From positions 344,687-408,686 of the forward strand of contig CM007327.1 in the NCBI GenBank assembly GCA_000333855.2: a stretch of DNA of 64,000 nt, read 5' to 3'. The position numbers were made by a program, and so were the translations under genes. The notes under the pieces are model-generated. The model had not been told where the DNA came from, searched no databases, and saw nothing but the letters and a program-made list of their open reading frames with translations. Source of the DNA: Endotrypanum monterogeii (taxonomy: Eukaryota; Euglenozoa; Kinetoplastea; Trypanosomatida; Trypanosomatidae). Every line of letters starts with the position of its first letter. The stretch's first letter is position 1. Below are positions 1 through 13,600 of this stretch, in pieces.

Positions 1-162
1 CTGTCTGCTCTCGCTTCCGGGAAAAAAAAAATAATTCCTCTTCTGCGAAGCGGATAACGGTGTGAGGCTTTTGTAGATATCCAAAGTGAGACGACGGCAT
101 CTTCTCGAACGAGTTTGCCTCCTGCGCTGGTCGAGTCTGGGTAGGAGGGAAGTCAGGGTACC

Positions 163-2577
163 ATGCACCGGTATCCTGCGCTCCTTGCGCTGCGGTCAAG
201 GAAGCCCCACTGCTGCCTTTATTGGTCTACTGGTGGCACACTCGGTTCTGCCGCTGTTGGTCGCAGCGTCAAACTCTCTGCCATCACTGAGGAATATTCG
301 CAGCGGTCATTCAGCTCGCCGACGCGTGTACTGCTGGAAAGATTTCCATCCCCGCCGGTGCCGGGAACAGATGCCAGGGTGAGGGAGGAACGTGTCTCTC
401 AATGGTGCCAGCGACTCTGGGGCCTTGCCCACCAATCTGTTGGTAGTGTAGCCTCTGCTCATCTCACCTCCCAGCTTCACCTGGACGAGGACAGAGCAGC
501 CGCAACAGCGCCATTATCGTCGTCGTCGTCGTCCACTTCGGCCACAGTATCGAAAGCGGGCGGGTCTGAGGAGTTGATGGGTGCAGACGTGGTGTCCCGC
601 CTGCGCCACGCGATTCGCGGGGAGCAGGGCCGCATTCACAGCGACATTGTGAAGAGGGTGTGGGCTACCTTCGACCTTCTCGTTCCGCCGGCCGTCCAGG
701 AGAGCATTACAGTTGGTGGTGTGACACCAGACACCGAGAATAAGTATTTCATGTTCATCTCAGCCCTAAGTGCGCTCAACTTCGACTTGGACTCGGTGAT
801 GCAGGCGAGCACGCAGCTGGCAGAGAAGGTGAACACCTACACCACCTTGCTGCGGCAGGCAGAGGTCCAGGAAGAGGGCCACACGGCTTCCGCGCTGGCT
901 GCTGAGCCTGGTGCATCACAGAGCTCTGCCGGCCACTACGAGCTCGCTGAAAGGCTTACTAGAGCCAAATGTGAGGTCATGCGTTGTTGCTTCAAGACCC
1001 GCACCGCTGGTTCTCCCCTGTACTCTGCGTGGCTGTGGCACACCGCCGCCATGTCGGATGGCCTCCAGCGGCTCATACATTTTCAAAAACTAACCAGCGT
1101 CTTCGAGGGCGTGTGCAGGCAGAACATCAGAAGGCTCATGCGACAACAGCAGCGCTTGCGGTCCTCCTCGGGGCCTGTCACGGGTGGGTCCGCGGTGTCG
1201 GCAGTGGGCGGGGCCACCCTCGCCTCCGAGGGGAATAGCTGTGCCGGAGAACTCTCCAAGTGGCGCAGTCGCCTAGTGGAGGTGGGCCTGATCGATGGTG
1301 CCCTCTCTCTTGTCTTCCAAGAATTTTTTTCTAAGGAGTACTTGGTGATGGAGGAACTAACTTGGTTCACAACGCCGCCGTCGATACTCGACAAGATACA
1401 GCGGGCTGAGTCCGTTCATCCTTTTGTCCGCGGCCTCGATGATATGCGCTATCGGATGCAGCCTGCCCACCACCGTCACATGTTTGCCTTCCTGCACCCC
1501 GCCCTCGTGGAGGAGCCGCTTATCACGGTCCAGGTGGCACTAACACATGGCATTGCTAGCTCTGTAGATGAGATATTGGGCCGCCCTACACCGTTGGCAG
1601 ACCCGACAAACACGTCCAAGGCGGGTGTTTCTTTCCGCGACAGGCTGTCATCATCGGCGATGACCGATGGTGTCGGTGTATTGGGCGATGGCAACGTGAA
1701 CACAGCCATCTTCTATAGTATCAACTCAGGTCAGAGTGCCTTGAGCGGCATGAATATGGGCAACCGTTTGATTAAGCGCGTTGTGCAGGAGGTCGAGGGG
1801 AACATCAACGCCAATCGACTCGCGCGCAACTTGACGCCTATCGACACATTCAGCACTCTCTCACCTGTCCCTTTTTATGTCCGGTGGTTGGCTGGACGGG
1901 TGGACGCGTTGGCCGCTACCGCGGCGGCGTCGACGGCGGCGGCTGGCAGGACGGTAAGTGCTCTGTTTGGCGGGCAGCTCTCCGTAGAGGAGGCGGAGGC
2001 ACGGTGCCTGGCGCCGCTTCGCGAGGCCGTCGCGGGCTATATCCTGCGGCATCCCGATGTGCTACCCGTGAAGGGGCACTCTGTTATGCTGGCGTCGGCT
2101 GCACGTGGCAGCGACAACCATATCGCAGCAGACATAGCGGTACTGCAGTACCTTGTTGCTCTCTTTCTTCAGGATGTGTCTTCCCCTCCTTCGATGTCGT
2201 GTGTGAGTCGTGCCGCAGTCGCCACGGGCCACACGCCGGCGCCTCAGACACCTTATCCGTGGTGGATGGATCATGCCTTCACGACGGCTCTGGAGGAACC
2301 CTTGCTCCGATCTCTTGCCACGTACCTCTGCACCGTCAAGCGCGGTAGTGGTGGCCATATGCGCGATCCGGTAGCCAATTTTCACGTCTCCAACGGTGCC
2401 ACTGTCTATAGGCTGAATTACCTGAGCGACACAACGCCCCAGGCTAGCCGCCAGAGCGCCTGCATCACTGTCAACTACTGGTACAATCTCACAGAGGTCT
2501 CGGCTAACGCCATGCAGTACGAGATGAACCAGATGGTGCCTCTCGGCGAGCCCATCAAGGCGCTGTTGGAGGGATGA
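163..2577 (+). CDS. Malonyl-CoA decarboxylase, probably mitochondrial
   Basis: Predicted to convert malonyl-CoA to acetyl-CoA and CO2, which controls malonyl-CoA available for fatty-acid synthesis. The 804-residue protein shows the MCD family signature over its C-terminal two thirds. This includes EAVHP-like text (ESVHPFVRGLDDMRYRM), HRHMFAFLHPALVEEPL, VALTHGIASSV, AIFYSINSGQSALSG near residue 515, NRLIKRVVQEVE, TLSPVPFYVRWL, and NFHVSNGA near residue 740, whose His (about 741) matches the conserved catalytic His region. It is longer than animal MCD (about 490 aa) because of a long N-terminus, a Ser-rich run near residues 115-130 and a Gly/Ser insert. The N-terminus is basic and poor in acidic residues, so mitochondrial import is inferred. 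The C-terminus (LLEG) is not a PTS1 signal, unlike human MCD. The start is the first ATG in frame. Family assignment is firm; location is inference. Confidence 0.9.
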   Translation: MHRYPALLALRSRKPHCCLYWSTGGTLGSAAVGRSVKLSAITEEYSQRSFSSPTRVLLERFPSPPVPGTDARVREERVSQWCQRLWGLAHQSVGSVASAHLTSQLHLDEDRAAATAPLSSSSSSTSATVSKAGGSEELMGADVVSRLRHAIRGEQGRIHSDIVKRVWATFDLLVPPAVQESITVGGVTPDTENKYFMFISALSALNFDLDSVMQASTQLAEKVNTYTTLLRQAEVQEEGHTASALAAEPGASQSSAGHYELAERLTRAKCEVMRCCFKTRTAGSPLYSAWLWHTAAMSDGLQRLIHFQKLTSVFEGVCRQNIRRLMRQQQRLRSSSGPVTGGSAVSAVGGATLASEGNSCAGELSKWRSRLVEVGLIDGALSLVFQEFFSKEYLVMEELTWFTTPPSILDKIQRAESVHPFVRGLDDMRYRMQPAHHRHMFAFLHPALVEEPLITVQVALTHGIASSVDEILGRPTPLADPTNTSKAGVSFRDRLSSSAMTDGVGVLGDGNVNTAIFYSINSGQSALSGMNMGNRLIKRVVQEVEGNINANRLARNLTPIDTFSTLSPVPFYVRWLAGRVDALAATAAASTAAAGRTVSALFGGQLSVEEAEARCLAPLREAVAGYILRHPDVLPVKGHSVMLASAARGSDNHIAADIAVLQYLVALFLQDVSSPPSMSCVSRAAVATGHTPAPQTPYPWWMDHAFTTALEEPLLRSLATYLCTVKRGSGGHMRDPVANFHVSNGATVYRLNYLSDTTPQASRQSACITVNYWYNLTEVSANAMQYEMNQMVPLGEPIKALLEG

Positions 2578-4475
2578 GGAGGGGTAGCAGTACACACACA
2601 CACACACACACACACACATTCCACGTCGGCCTACGCTTCCCTCTTCATTTTTATTCGACTTAAAACGACAAGATCATTGAGCCTCGCTCGCTGTGCTGGC
2701 GCAGGCCTTCATTCAGAGATAACCCCCTTCTTCCTTTTTTTTTTTCTCTCTGCTGCCCGTGGTATGGGACCTTCAATTCGTTTCATTATCATTTGAAGGA
2801 GAGTCATCTTCTTCTTCATCTACACGCGCCTCCCCACACTCAGACACGAGGCGAGCCTTGTAGGCGCGCATGTGTGGTCTGCCGCGCCAGGGGGGTGGGG
2901 TGGGGTGGAGGGAGCACAGAGTAGACACGCATGTCGGATCAGGCGTTGTGATGCGAGCATTCACGTGCGATCCACACAGACCCACCGTCTTTTCTTCACT
3001 GGGTTTCTTTCCCCGCAACTGTTGTAGGCGTGTGCCTTTTCTGTACCCGTTGCCCGCCTATGTCCCCTCTACCGTTCTATATCGTTGTTGTGGCTCGGAG
3101 AAGAGGTGGGGGGCAGATGTGTAGTGGGCTTTCTCTCGTCCTCCTGCCCCCATTCCGTTCCCCACTGCCCCCAATCTATCCCCACTACCCAGACAGACAA
3201 CAACCCAAAATAGAAAGCAAGTGTGCCGGCCGGAATTTTCAATGATGACATTGTATTCGCGGCTCTAGTTCATTGACCGCCACGCCCTCTTTACCTCCTC
3301 TATATAAAAGATGGAAGGGTGGGAGATGTGTCTCATGATGTCCCCCTTTTTTCTTTAAAAAAAAAACACTTTCTCAGTTGCCCTCTACCTCCCCGCATCT
3401 TTTGGCCGACCGTGAATAAGTCCGCCTGCCGACACAGCCCACGCAGGCAACCACGATTTTCTTGCAGCTGCTTCAGTACGATATATACACGCAAATACAC
3501 ACACACACACACACACAAACGCACACACACTTACACTCATTCACTCACTCACACACAAACAGACACACCTCCTCTCCACAAACAAAAAAAAAACCGTAGG
3601 CAGCCACTCGTCTGCCCCCCCCCCTCCCCCTCTCCTTTTTTATCCCTCCTCCTTTTTCCCTTCTCTCATCGCGGCTACTCATCGACCGCCCTTCAACTTC
3701 TCACAACTCTTTTCGGTAGTTGAGCGCGTGCCATCAGACCAACGTGGAGAGGGGAGGAGGTGATCTCAGCGGCACGTACCCATTGCAGGGGTGAGTTGTT
3801 CTCGCGTTATGATTGCTGGGTGGGTACATCTTATAAATCTATTACCCACCCACCCACCCTGCCTATTTGTGGGACGTCTTTCTGGTTTGAAAAAAAAAAA
3901 AAATCGCTCTTAGTTTACATCCCTGTTGTAGTGTTCTGTATCTGCTGGGCTATTTCTCGAGGGCCCGCATCTCTTTTTATTTGTGTTCGCGGACCCGACG
4001 GGGGGGTGGGGTGGGGTGGGGGGGGAGTCGCTTTGGCGAAGTGCACGTTCACGTGATTGGGTGCCTCGTTCCGAGTCTCTCTGTCTGTGCCTGGGTGTGT
4101 CTCCGTCCATTGCTGCTGTGGAACTGTGTCTGTTGCGAAAACAATACGCACCGACACATATACATTTGTATGTATACAGACACCCCACGGATACGTCCCT
4201 AGTAAAAAAAAAAAAATCCTTCTGCAGAGCTAAAGTACAACTTATTCTCTAAGGAAGATTTCCCCCCCTCCCCCCGCCCTTTTCCCCAATCCTTTCGATT
4301 AGGATCTGTTTTTTTTCCCCCCCCCTGTTCTTATTCATTTATTCCTTTTGGAGTTTTTTTTTTTTCGTTGTCCCCCCCCCCCTTCTCCCTCCCCTGCAGA
4401 GTAGGATAGAGAAGTTGAAACGTTTGATAGGAGTGGATGCACGAAGGGGGGAGAGAACTCTCTTTACGCATCAGC

Positions 4476-4522
<47 letters not shown>

Positions 4523-4603
4523 ATATGTATACACACACACGTGGAAGGTCACCAGATCGTTCAAGTAGGTGGCATCCAGACTACCAAACAAAGAGAGGCA
4601 CAA
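2578..4603 (+). other. Spacer with CA repeats, G/C tracts and poly-pyrimidine runs
   Basis: No convincing gene. It holds (CA)n at about 2592-2618 and 3496-3530, G-rich tracts (about 2889-2915, 4000-4025), long pyrimidine blocks (3618-3670, 4310-4397) and a (TA)n run near 4476-4515. Short open frames here are low complexity. It should contain the 3' UTR of the decarboxylase mRNA and the 5' UTR of the next gene. Confidence 0.7.
4347..4399 (+). promoter_or_regulatory. Predicted spliced-leader acceptor for the giant WD40 gene
   Basis: An almost pure T/C tract ends in ctgcag, with the AG at 4398-4399, which is the first AG after the tract. This is the standard form of a trypanosomatid trans-splice acceptor. 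It would leave a 5' UTR of about 204 nt that includes the (TA)n run at 4476-4515. Not tested by RNA data. Confidence 0.65.
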
Positions 4604-7600
4604 ATGTTCTCTTCCACTGCCACCGCCTCCTCAACGTTGAGTGGGGGTACTGACACTGAGGCCATGGAGCTCACGCAAAGGGCAACCTCGGACTCCTCCG
4701 TCACGACCACCACTAGGAAAGTTGAGCGTGGCGAGTCCACAGAGCCAGCGCCGCAGCCGTCCGTGTCACTGTCACAGGTGCCATCTTTGCCTGGTCCCAT
4801 CGAGTCATCGTCAGCAAGAGGACGAATCGCTTCGCGAGGCTCATCTCGATTGTCCACTGGGGCTACAGAGGTGGCTGGTGCTGTCACGCAGCCCGCGAGC
4901 ACGTTATTATCTTCTGTATCTCACCCCTTGAGTCCCGACAGGCCGTCGCCACCACCCGCGCAATCCACTACAAAGATACACAAGGTGAGCCACAGGGAGC
5001 GTGGCAACGCCAGCACCACTCACAGTGCTTCCCACTTCCGCGAGTGGTCTACCAACGTCGCCCTGCTAGATGAGGTCATGGACGCCCCATTATTCCACAT
5101 CATTCCGAAGAACTTAGATAGCACGGCGTGTACGCTGCCACTCCCCGCAGGGGGAACATGGACGCCATCTGCGGACGTCGCTGCTGCCGCCACAGCAGGC
5201 TCGAACACATCTGTGTGCGCAGTAGTGCCAACGCCGCACGTTTCCCCCACGATCCCTGATCATGCAAACCGGGCGGATACCCTCACTCCAACGGGTGACA
5301 CACCGCAGACGCTACATAAACTAGAGGTGCGACAATTGCCTCCGGAAGATGAGACGCTGCCCAGTAACGTTGTACCAACACCGTCCATTCTTCTTATTGC
5401 ACTCGCAGACCTGGAGGTGCTACAGAAGTCTTTCTCTGCGCATATTCTTGTCACTCCGTTGAAGGAGCAGTTGAATGACCTGAAGCAGCTAGTGGGGTCT
5501 TCGATGCGGTCGGAGCTGTTGCACATGCACACGGAGTCAAAGATGGAGGAATTAACATCGGGGGAGCAAAGAACTTCTGCGAGCTACGCGAACGAGAGGA
5601 GGGCTGCTGGCGAAAGAGAAACAGTGACTACGTCGGCGACTGAAGGCCACGGTTCGGCGGGCGATGCTGCTGCTGCTGCTCTCGGCACCATACAGGCACA
5701 CAATGCAGTTGTCAGTGCGGCGTTGCGCGCTGCGCATGGATATCTATATGGCAATGAAGTGCTTCCTGTAGGCGTTCCACCCGTTCACCTGCAACGTGCT
5801 CGTCGAGAGTGGGTTGCACAGTATGGCTCCAAGTACGTTCAGCCACGTTTGCAGCAATCCCAGCGACGTCAGTTGAAGCTGTGGGCGCAGCAGCAAAGGG
5901 TACAGCAGGTCATTTCCGGCAAGCGTGTGAACCCTCGCTCCCGCGCGGTAGCCACGCCGGACTTAAATCCTGCGATGACGCCGGTGGCTTTGTGCGCAGC
6001 ACTGGAGCCGTCGTATTGGCGCGAGGTTATGACAGACTGCCCCATCCCTGGGCCTACCTCCCTCACTACCGCTCACCTTGTCAGTGCGAATGTGCGGTCG
6101 TTGACGCCCGGAGGAAATCCTGTGGGTGGTGCTTTCCTGTCGCCAACACCAGGGCACTCGCAGTCACCAAGTCGCCCACGCCCCCTCGCACGCGTCGGGG
6201 CACCTTCGTCTGTGCACGTAGCCTGGGACGTGGATCTTTACGATGACCTTGCCCTGGTCGTCTCTGTGGAACAGCGCGAAGGCGTGGTGCAACAGACAAA
6301 TTCCCTCACCTCTTTGGACGCCAAGGACACGGCTGAGTCAGCCCCGATGGGGGCCGCTGCATCTCCCCCACTCGCTTCGACGACCGCCGATGACGCAGTT
6401 CCCGCTCCCCTGGCAGCGAAATCGTCGTCCTCGCAGCTACTCGGCCGAGGTGGCGAACTCTACAACATGCAGCTCACCCTCCCCGTTTTTGTGTATGTGG
6501 TGAGCCGCTACTTGTTTATCGCGCAGTACAGTTCCTACTTCCCGGCAGGTCTGTTCAGCCGCGCCCTCATCGATCCTTTCTACTTCCCGGATGCATCCCA
6601 GTGCACTCCCGAGTACGCCCTTCGTGCCGCGCCAGCCCTGCAACAAGAGGCGAGGCGTGTGTACGCAAGCTATACCGCGCAGCTGGCAGATGTACATCGC
6701 TGCTTTCCCGAAGGCAAACGCTCCACAGAGGTGCCTCTGTCGCCCAGGGACACGTTTCACTTGTGGGAGCTTCTGTGTCCCCCTCAGCGGCAGGACGTCT
6801 CAGGGCGGTGGAGGCCCCTTTTCTGGGGCCAGCTGACCTCCGCGGAGGAGGAGACTCTTCTCGCGGACGAGTACAAGAGTGTGATGCCCGGTACTCAAGG
6901 CACTGGGGGCGAGGGTGTCGTGCTCCAGGAGCCACTTATGTGCTACTCCTATGCCCGTGCTGCACGGCAGACGTACCGGCGGCGGCTGCAGCAACTCGCT
7001 CAGCACCCGACCGTGTTGGATGAGGTATCTCGCCTCTTCATGAGGTGCGAAGACGTCGCCTTCCAGTTTTTCTCCACGATGGACGCCGAACAGAAGGGTT
7101 ACGTCACTTGGGAGGCCTTCACGAATGCGCTCATCGAGGAGGCTGACGTTGTGGATCATCGGCGCAAGGTGTCTGAGCGTGCTGCTCATCTGACGCGCAG
7201 CAGTGCCTCGGTCTTCGACCGCTATGTCGTAGAGCCGCTGGCACCACCGCTCGTCCGGCTTGGGTACACGGGCAACGTATTCGAGGTGCGGCACAGCCAT
7301 TCGCTTGTAATGATGGAGGGTTCCATTGACTACGCTGTGTGCGATGGCACGCAGCTGGGCAGCGTTTACCAGCGATTTCTCGTTCGACCGATGGAGGTTC
7401 TGTGCGATGAGCTAGAAGGGGACTCCTATGATGCATCTGGTCAAATCATCAGTGCCGCGGGGAGTCGTCACGGCGCCGGTGGTGGCGGCGACAGCAGGGC
7501 GGGTGGCAAGCGAGACGTGTCCTTGGCCGCTAGTGATGAGGGCTACGATGCGTCTTTAAGACGGCGGCCGTGGCGCAACAATCAGCGACCTCCGCGTGTT

Positions 7601-10600
7601 TATGTCCGCTACGAAGACGGTCGGCGGCTACAGGAGGTGACCGCATTAGGCTTACTACAACAACTAGGTCGCTCTTCCCCGACCGGGGCCGGCGCCGGAA
7701 AAGATGAGGAGGGCTCTGAAGGCGATGGGGAGGGCGATTCCAACAACGCACACAGGCACCAGTCCTCAAAATTGGTTTGCCTCGAAGAAGTGTTGCTGGT
7801 CGAGGGAGTCTCACCACTCGTGCCGTTGCCGGTATTCGTGGCGCGTGGCAACGATATGCTGCTGCGGCTCTACCCCACCAGCCGAGCTGTTCAATCGATG
7901 CCGGAGGCAGGCGTGCTGCGATGCACAGAAACAGTATCCAGCATGGAATGGGCTGCTGGTGGCTCTGGGGAGTGCCGCTCCGGTTCGCAGGGTGTCACCG
8001 CTCCATTAGACGGCGTCGAGCCTGGCAATCACTCTTTTTCTTCTTCCAGTACAGTATTGCCGCCTCACCGACGTATGCATCATGACCGCCTCTCCGTGCA
8101 GCGACAGGAGTACCTCTTGCTCGGCACTCGCAGTGGCACCATCATTGCTGTGGACCTCTATGCCGCATTGAACAACGTCCCCCGTCTTGCGACACTCGCC
8201 GGTGTTTACCACGACAATGGCAATATCAGGGGTGGGTGTTGCTATTCCTTCGGCAAGGGTACATGCGACGTGAGCAGCAACGGTGGTATGTCAAGCACCA
8301 TGTCTGCGCCCATTGGTGCTGTGCACGGTACATCAGAGCGCATCGGCAGCTCATCGAATGCGTGGGCAGGTTACCGCGCCATCGCGCAGCGCACATACTA
8401 CGGCGATGTTCGTTCGTTCGCCATGCACACACGGCAGGTACACAGACCCGGGGTGCTTGTGTCCTCGGTAATGGCCGTGGCATCCAGCGGTTTGGTGGTT
8501 TCTAGCGGGCTGGATGGTGATGTCTTCACCATGCGACTGGCCTACTCGACCTCGTGGATGAGCGCTAACGGATCTCAACGGACGCTACGGAGAGGTGTTG
8601 CAGGTAATGCAAACGCGAATACCGATATGTGTCGCCCGATGGTGCGCATCGAGGTGCTGAGCCGCCTGCATGTATGCGACGCGGGTGTTCGCCATGCGAT
8701 ACCGGTGCCGTATTTGTCGCTCCTCGCCGTGCACACCGTGACGAACAAAGTATATCTGTATCACACCTCTGTGCTGGCGACTGCGCCGGTGCCGGTGGAT
8801 GGTGGCCGCGGCAACTCTGCATCCTCGCAGGTTTCTCGAGCGGTTTCGTCGACACCACTGGAGCCCTCGGAGGGCTCCGGGGTGGGGGCGAGCAGTGGCG
8901 TTGATGTGTCATCTCTCTTGTCTTCCGCTCCATTGCCACGTGTGGAGCTGTATGATGCATCAGCCCCGCACCTCCGCAACATCGTATCTATGATGGTCGT
9001 AGAGGAGCTCGATCAGCTGATCACCATCGATGTCAGTGGGTATGTGAAGGTATGGTCCGTGCGGCAGACTCAGCCCATTACCTCTTTCTATGCCTTGTCG
9101 CCATTAAACACAGCCGCCTCCGGAAGCCTTAGCGGTGCAGGGTGGGGGTCTTCTCAAAGCTCTGCTGCTTCTGCGATGGCAGGCGGCGGCAGCAGAACGT
9201 CGGCATACAGTGCCTCCAACAAGTTGCCATCGGCGTCTCTCCTGCGAATGACCAAGAATAGCATCGAGGCCCAGGTGGAGGGGGCGGAGTATCGCCTTCA
9301 GCCATGCCGTAGCGCTGCATACAACTACGCGAGGCGGCAAATATTTGTGATGGGTAGCAACAACGCAGCGCATTGCTTCTTTTTGGGTGGGCATACGAGC
9401 CTGCGAGCCCACACGGAGCCGCTGCGGGTACTGCTGGTGGACACAACTCCGCAGGCGAGCGGCGGGCCTAGCCGTCTGATCAGCCTCAGCAGTGCAGACT
9501 GCCGTCTGTGGACGCTGCTCACCGGGACGATGATCCTTGGAATCCGCGTACACAGCAGTGAGTACATGCATTTGATGGACAGGCGTATTGCCTCCAACGT
9601 GCGAGGAAAGAGTCCGACCGGCGGTAACTCGAAGGACAAGCAGCGACCAGACTCCAAAGGCAGTCGCAACAACCGGCACTCTGGCTCGAGTTCTCAGCCG
9701 AACTCCGCCACACACCTACACCGTACACTGAACTCCGCCTTTCTCGCGTCCTCATCCTTCTCAACCGTAACGACGGGCGAGCGTCAACGCCTGCTGCCGC
9801 CCTCTGTCGACGACGTCATTCACGCCGTGTTGGCGGGCCCACAGAGTGGTTACCGCCGTCCCAATCGTCTACTGACTAAGCCACACGATGCGAAGACCGC
9901 TGGCCGTAGTCGCAGAGGGGGAGGCAGGGCTTCATCGCAGCTGCTGTCACTGGCGGGGCCACCTCAGGGCAATACAGCAGCTCCCGATAACAGCAGCGGC
10001 GGTGGGGACGATGACGTGAATGGACTATTGATGAACATGTCGCGTGATGACAATGTGCTGATGTGCGACATTCGGTGTGCATGCCTTGGGGGTAGTGGCC
10101 AGTGGATCAGCTACGCGTTGATCCAAGGAGACATTCGCCTGCATCGCTGCGACTCGGGGCGTCTACTGCGCACCTTCACCACCACTCCACCCGTTACAGA
10201 AGACTTGGTGGAAGCGGTGATGCAGTATCAATATCTTTTCCCTTCCAACACGATGGCGGAGGTACAACATGCCCCGTCCACCGACCTCAGTACAACGCGC
10301 CGCGATGGTGCCGGCAGTAGCGCTGGTGGGGGTAGCAGTAGCCCAGTTTCCACGCTGCCACCACGTGCCCAGTCGCCCATGACGGATCTAACGCCGGTGT
10401 CGTACGCACAGGCAGTTGCGCTGGTGCTGCAACAAATGCTGACGTCCACCTCTGGGGCTACTGCCTGTTCCGCTGTCGTGACATCGGCCTCAGGTGCCTC
10501 AGGCGATGTCAGCGATCAACTGGGCCGCAATGTTCACCGGGAGCCGCTTCAGATCCTTTATCTGGACGAGTCGCAGGAATTGCTCGTCCTCTACGCGGAC

Positions 10601-13600
10601 GGTCTTGTGCGCGTGTTTTCGCTGCTGAGCTATTCCTCTGCAGCATCGCGTGTGATTGTGTCTCGCACGTTGGTGACCCGCGCGCTGAAGCAAGTGAGGG
10701 CTGCTGTTGCGGCGCTGAACCGCCCTGCAAGCCTAGTTCGCCACCGTCCTGCAACAGGCATGGGGGCATCAGGCGGGAGATCGACAACACCCGCCGCAGG
10801 CTCATCGGAGGCTTTTCTAGCTGAGTTGCTCATGACAAGCGGCGTCACGGCCGCTGACGTCCTTGCCGGTGGCGCCGGGGAGGTTGATATCCAAGATGAG
10901 GATGGGGTGGCGAGCGGGAGCAGAGTTGGGTGGTTCAGCAATGCGAGCGCAGCTGAGGTGATGCCTCCAGCATCACCTGCTTCTATTGCACCGCCGCCGA
11001 TGCTGACACGACCGGCCAGCATAATGCAAGCCTTGATCGTTTCGTTGCCTGAGTACAAGATCGATCCAGATGTAGTGCTCCTTGCAACCGCCAGCCCACC
11101 TCTCGGCCTTGTCTGCCTTGTGCATGCGAGTGGTCTGGTCACTGTCCTGGATACGCAGTCACGCGGAGAGGCCGATGGCGCTGCTCGGATGCGTATGCTG
11201 TCGAGCACACCTGGTGGAATGAACGATGACACAGGTGCGAGCCCTGACCATGTGGATAATCACACACGAAAGGGCCGTGCTGAGGCCTGCGTTGTCGCTC
11301 ACGTCTTCATGACAACAGATGAGGTGACAGCTGTTACGTTCCTGGGCGCGTACCCGTGTCTTGTACTAGCCGATCGCCATCGTCATCTTTCTTTTCACCT
11401 GATGAGGGGTTCTAGTTTGTTGGCGCTTCTCGGGGAGTTTGCGGAGGAGCTCGAGAAGGATTTAGTGGCGAGCGCTTCAAGGGATGGCGGGGAGACTGTG
11501 GCCGAGGCACAGAAGAATGCAACACTATCGGGTCTGTCTAGTGGCGATGCGGGGCGGGGTGCGGGGAGAAAGTCAAGCAACAGCCAACCAAGCTTGACAT
11601 CCGTCTGGACGGTCTCCATCGACGATACATGTGCGTCACAGCGCGCACTTGGTCATGTGACGGCTCTCACTTTTGATGCCCTCTACGCCACTCTTTATGT
11701 CGGCACTTCTCAGGGCTATATCGTGTCGTACCTCGTTCGGCGTTTTCTGACGGCGTTTCAGCTGGCGCCGGTGTTCCTCCGCGGCGTCAGCGGTGTGGCT
11801 GTCTCCACCTATGCCACAGAACTTCAGCGTGGCCTCGCCACCACAGCTCACTCCGTGTCGTCGCCAGGCAGCGAAACAAGTAGCGGATTTCTGTACAATT
11901 ACCTTAGGCTTGTCTTCGACCTACCGCCGGCGGCGCTAGCGTGGATGCGAGAGAAATCCCCCTCCGCTGTGCAAAAGCAATACGCCACATCGAACAGTCC
12001 TGCACTGCCGAGCTCGACCTCACCCAACTTTTCCCCGAAGGACATCAGCAATCTTTTTGATGTCTACAGGAATCACCGGAACTTGTCTCAACAGCTAGGC
12101 TCTCACGGCACAGGAAAGCTCCGTGACAGCAGCGGCAGAGGTAGCATCGGCGGCACGCACGACGCGACCAGGTCGCGGGGTCACGTTCCCTGCACATCCA
12201 GTGAGGTGCTTACCGCTGCGGCGGTGTTACACGATGCAGTGACGCGCATGGCGACGGTCGCCTCGGCAACTCCCCCAAGGAACAGAAATTCTTCAAGTGC
12301 TTCCGCGCCACCGAGTCAGATACCTTCGTGGTGGACGATACCCGGCGGGAGGAAGGTCCTGGACTACGTGGCACGCAAATACGGCTGTAGCCCAGCCTGG
12401 AGCGGCATACGTGAGAGCACCGGGTCTGCTACATTTGCTCACGACACTTTGTCAGGCGCCGGCCCACGCCCGACCAGCTCGGGTGAGCTAGAGCTGAACG
12501 AAGAAGGTGTGATGGAGGTGCGAAAATGGGTAACTACAGCATTGACAGAGCAGCGTTTCTACATGCAAGGTTACACGGGTGACGCCGCATCAACGAGAGG
12601 TACGCCACAGTCCTCACCCCTGAGCAAAATTATTTCCATAGATGCTAGTGGGGCTCAAGGCGGAAATCTGAACCCATTGTGCCACCATAGCCTCAGCACT
12701 AACGGCAGTGACTCTACAGGACGGACACCCATATCTGCGCCCATCGCGGCTCGTGATGCTCTCGCGGGCGGCACGCTGCGTGCTGATACCGATCTAAATC
12801 CTAGTACTGGTGACATGGGTGATGCCACCAGTCTCTCGGAGGAGGCCGCCTCGCAGCAGATGGCAGAGGCCCTGGTTCAGGAGGTGCGGGAGGAGATCTT
12901 AGGAGGCGCAGTGACCGCAACGACTCTGACCACCACTAGCAGCGCCACTTCTTTTCCTCATTTCATTCCGGAAGCCATCACCCTGCCCAACTCTATCACA
13001 GACTCCTGGGTCGAATGTCTCTTCACCAGGCACCCCATGTGCACAACCAGTCGCTCCCCGCTCTGCCTGTTGACGACACCCGCGATGCTCGAACGGGCCC
13101 GGCGGGAGAGGCAGGATCGGCGGAGGCGGATCGCGGCTGCGACTGCAGCTGCGGCTGGGGGAAGGGGAGGCATCGTCGACCGTGTACCCGAGGTGCTGGA
13201 GTGGGATGCGTACGTGGAGGGGAGCTTGCCGGACTACCTGACGGACATACTGAACCACCCAAATCAGGGTCTGACGTTGGCTGAGCGGAAGGCGCTTCAG
13301 CAGCGCTCTATTACGGTACTCAAGTGTCGACGCAACGGTTATCTCTGCGTCGGCCACGCCAACGGTGCCGTGACGCTATGGACGCCGTACGCGTGTGCGC
13401 AGCTGGAGAACCTGTGCCCGAGCACCTCGCTAGTGACCACGCTGAGCCACCTGGGGGCGTCTGTCAAGGCCCAATTCCAGTACGCGGCGGAGCGTGCGAA
13501 GGCACAGCGGCAGCGCAGCGCCTACGACAAGGCGACGTCCCATGAACACGGCGGAGCAGTGGGTGGGGTCGCTCATCTCAAGAAGCGCATCTTCACGATG

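Noticed and set aside
3319..3723. A 134-codon open frame in the first long spacer
   Set aside because: It translates CA repeats and pyrimidine tracts into His/Thr and Pro/Ser/Phe runs; not protein-like.
4476..4515. TA repeat as a TATA-type promoter
   Set aside because: Protein genes in trypanosomatids are transcribed polycistronically, and similar TA runs occur in nearly every spacer regardless of gene starts.
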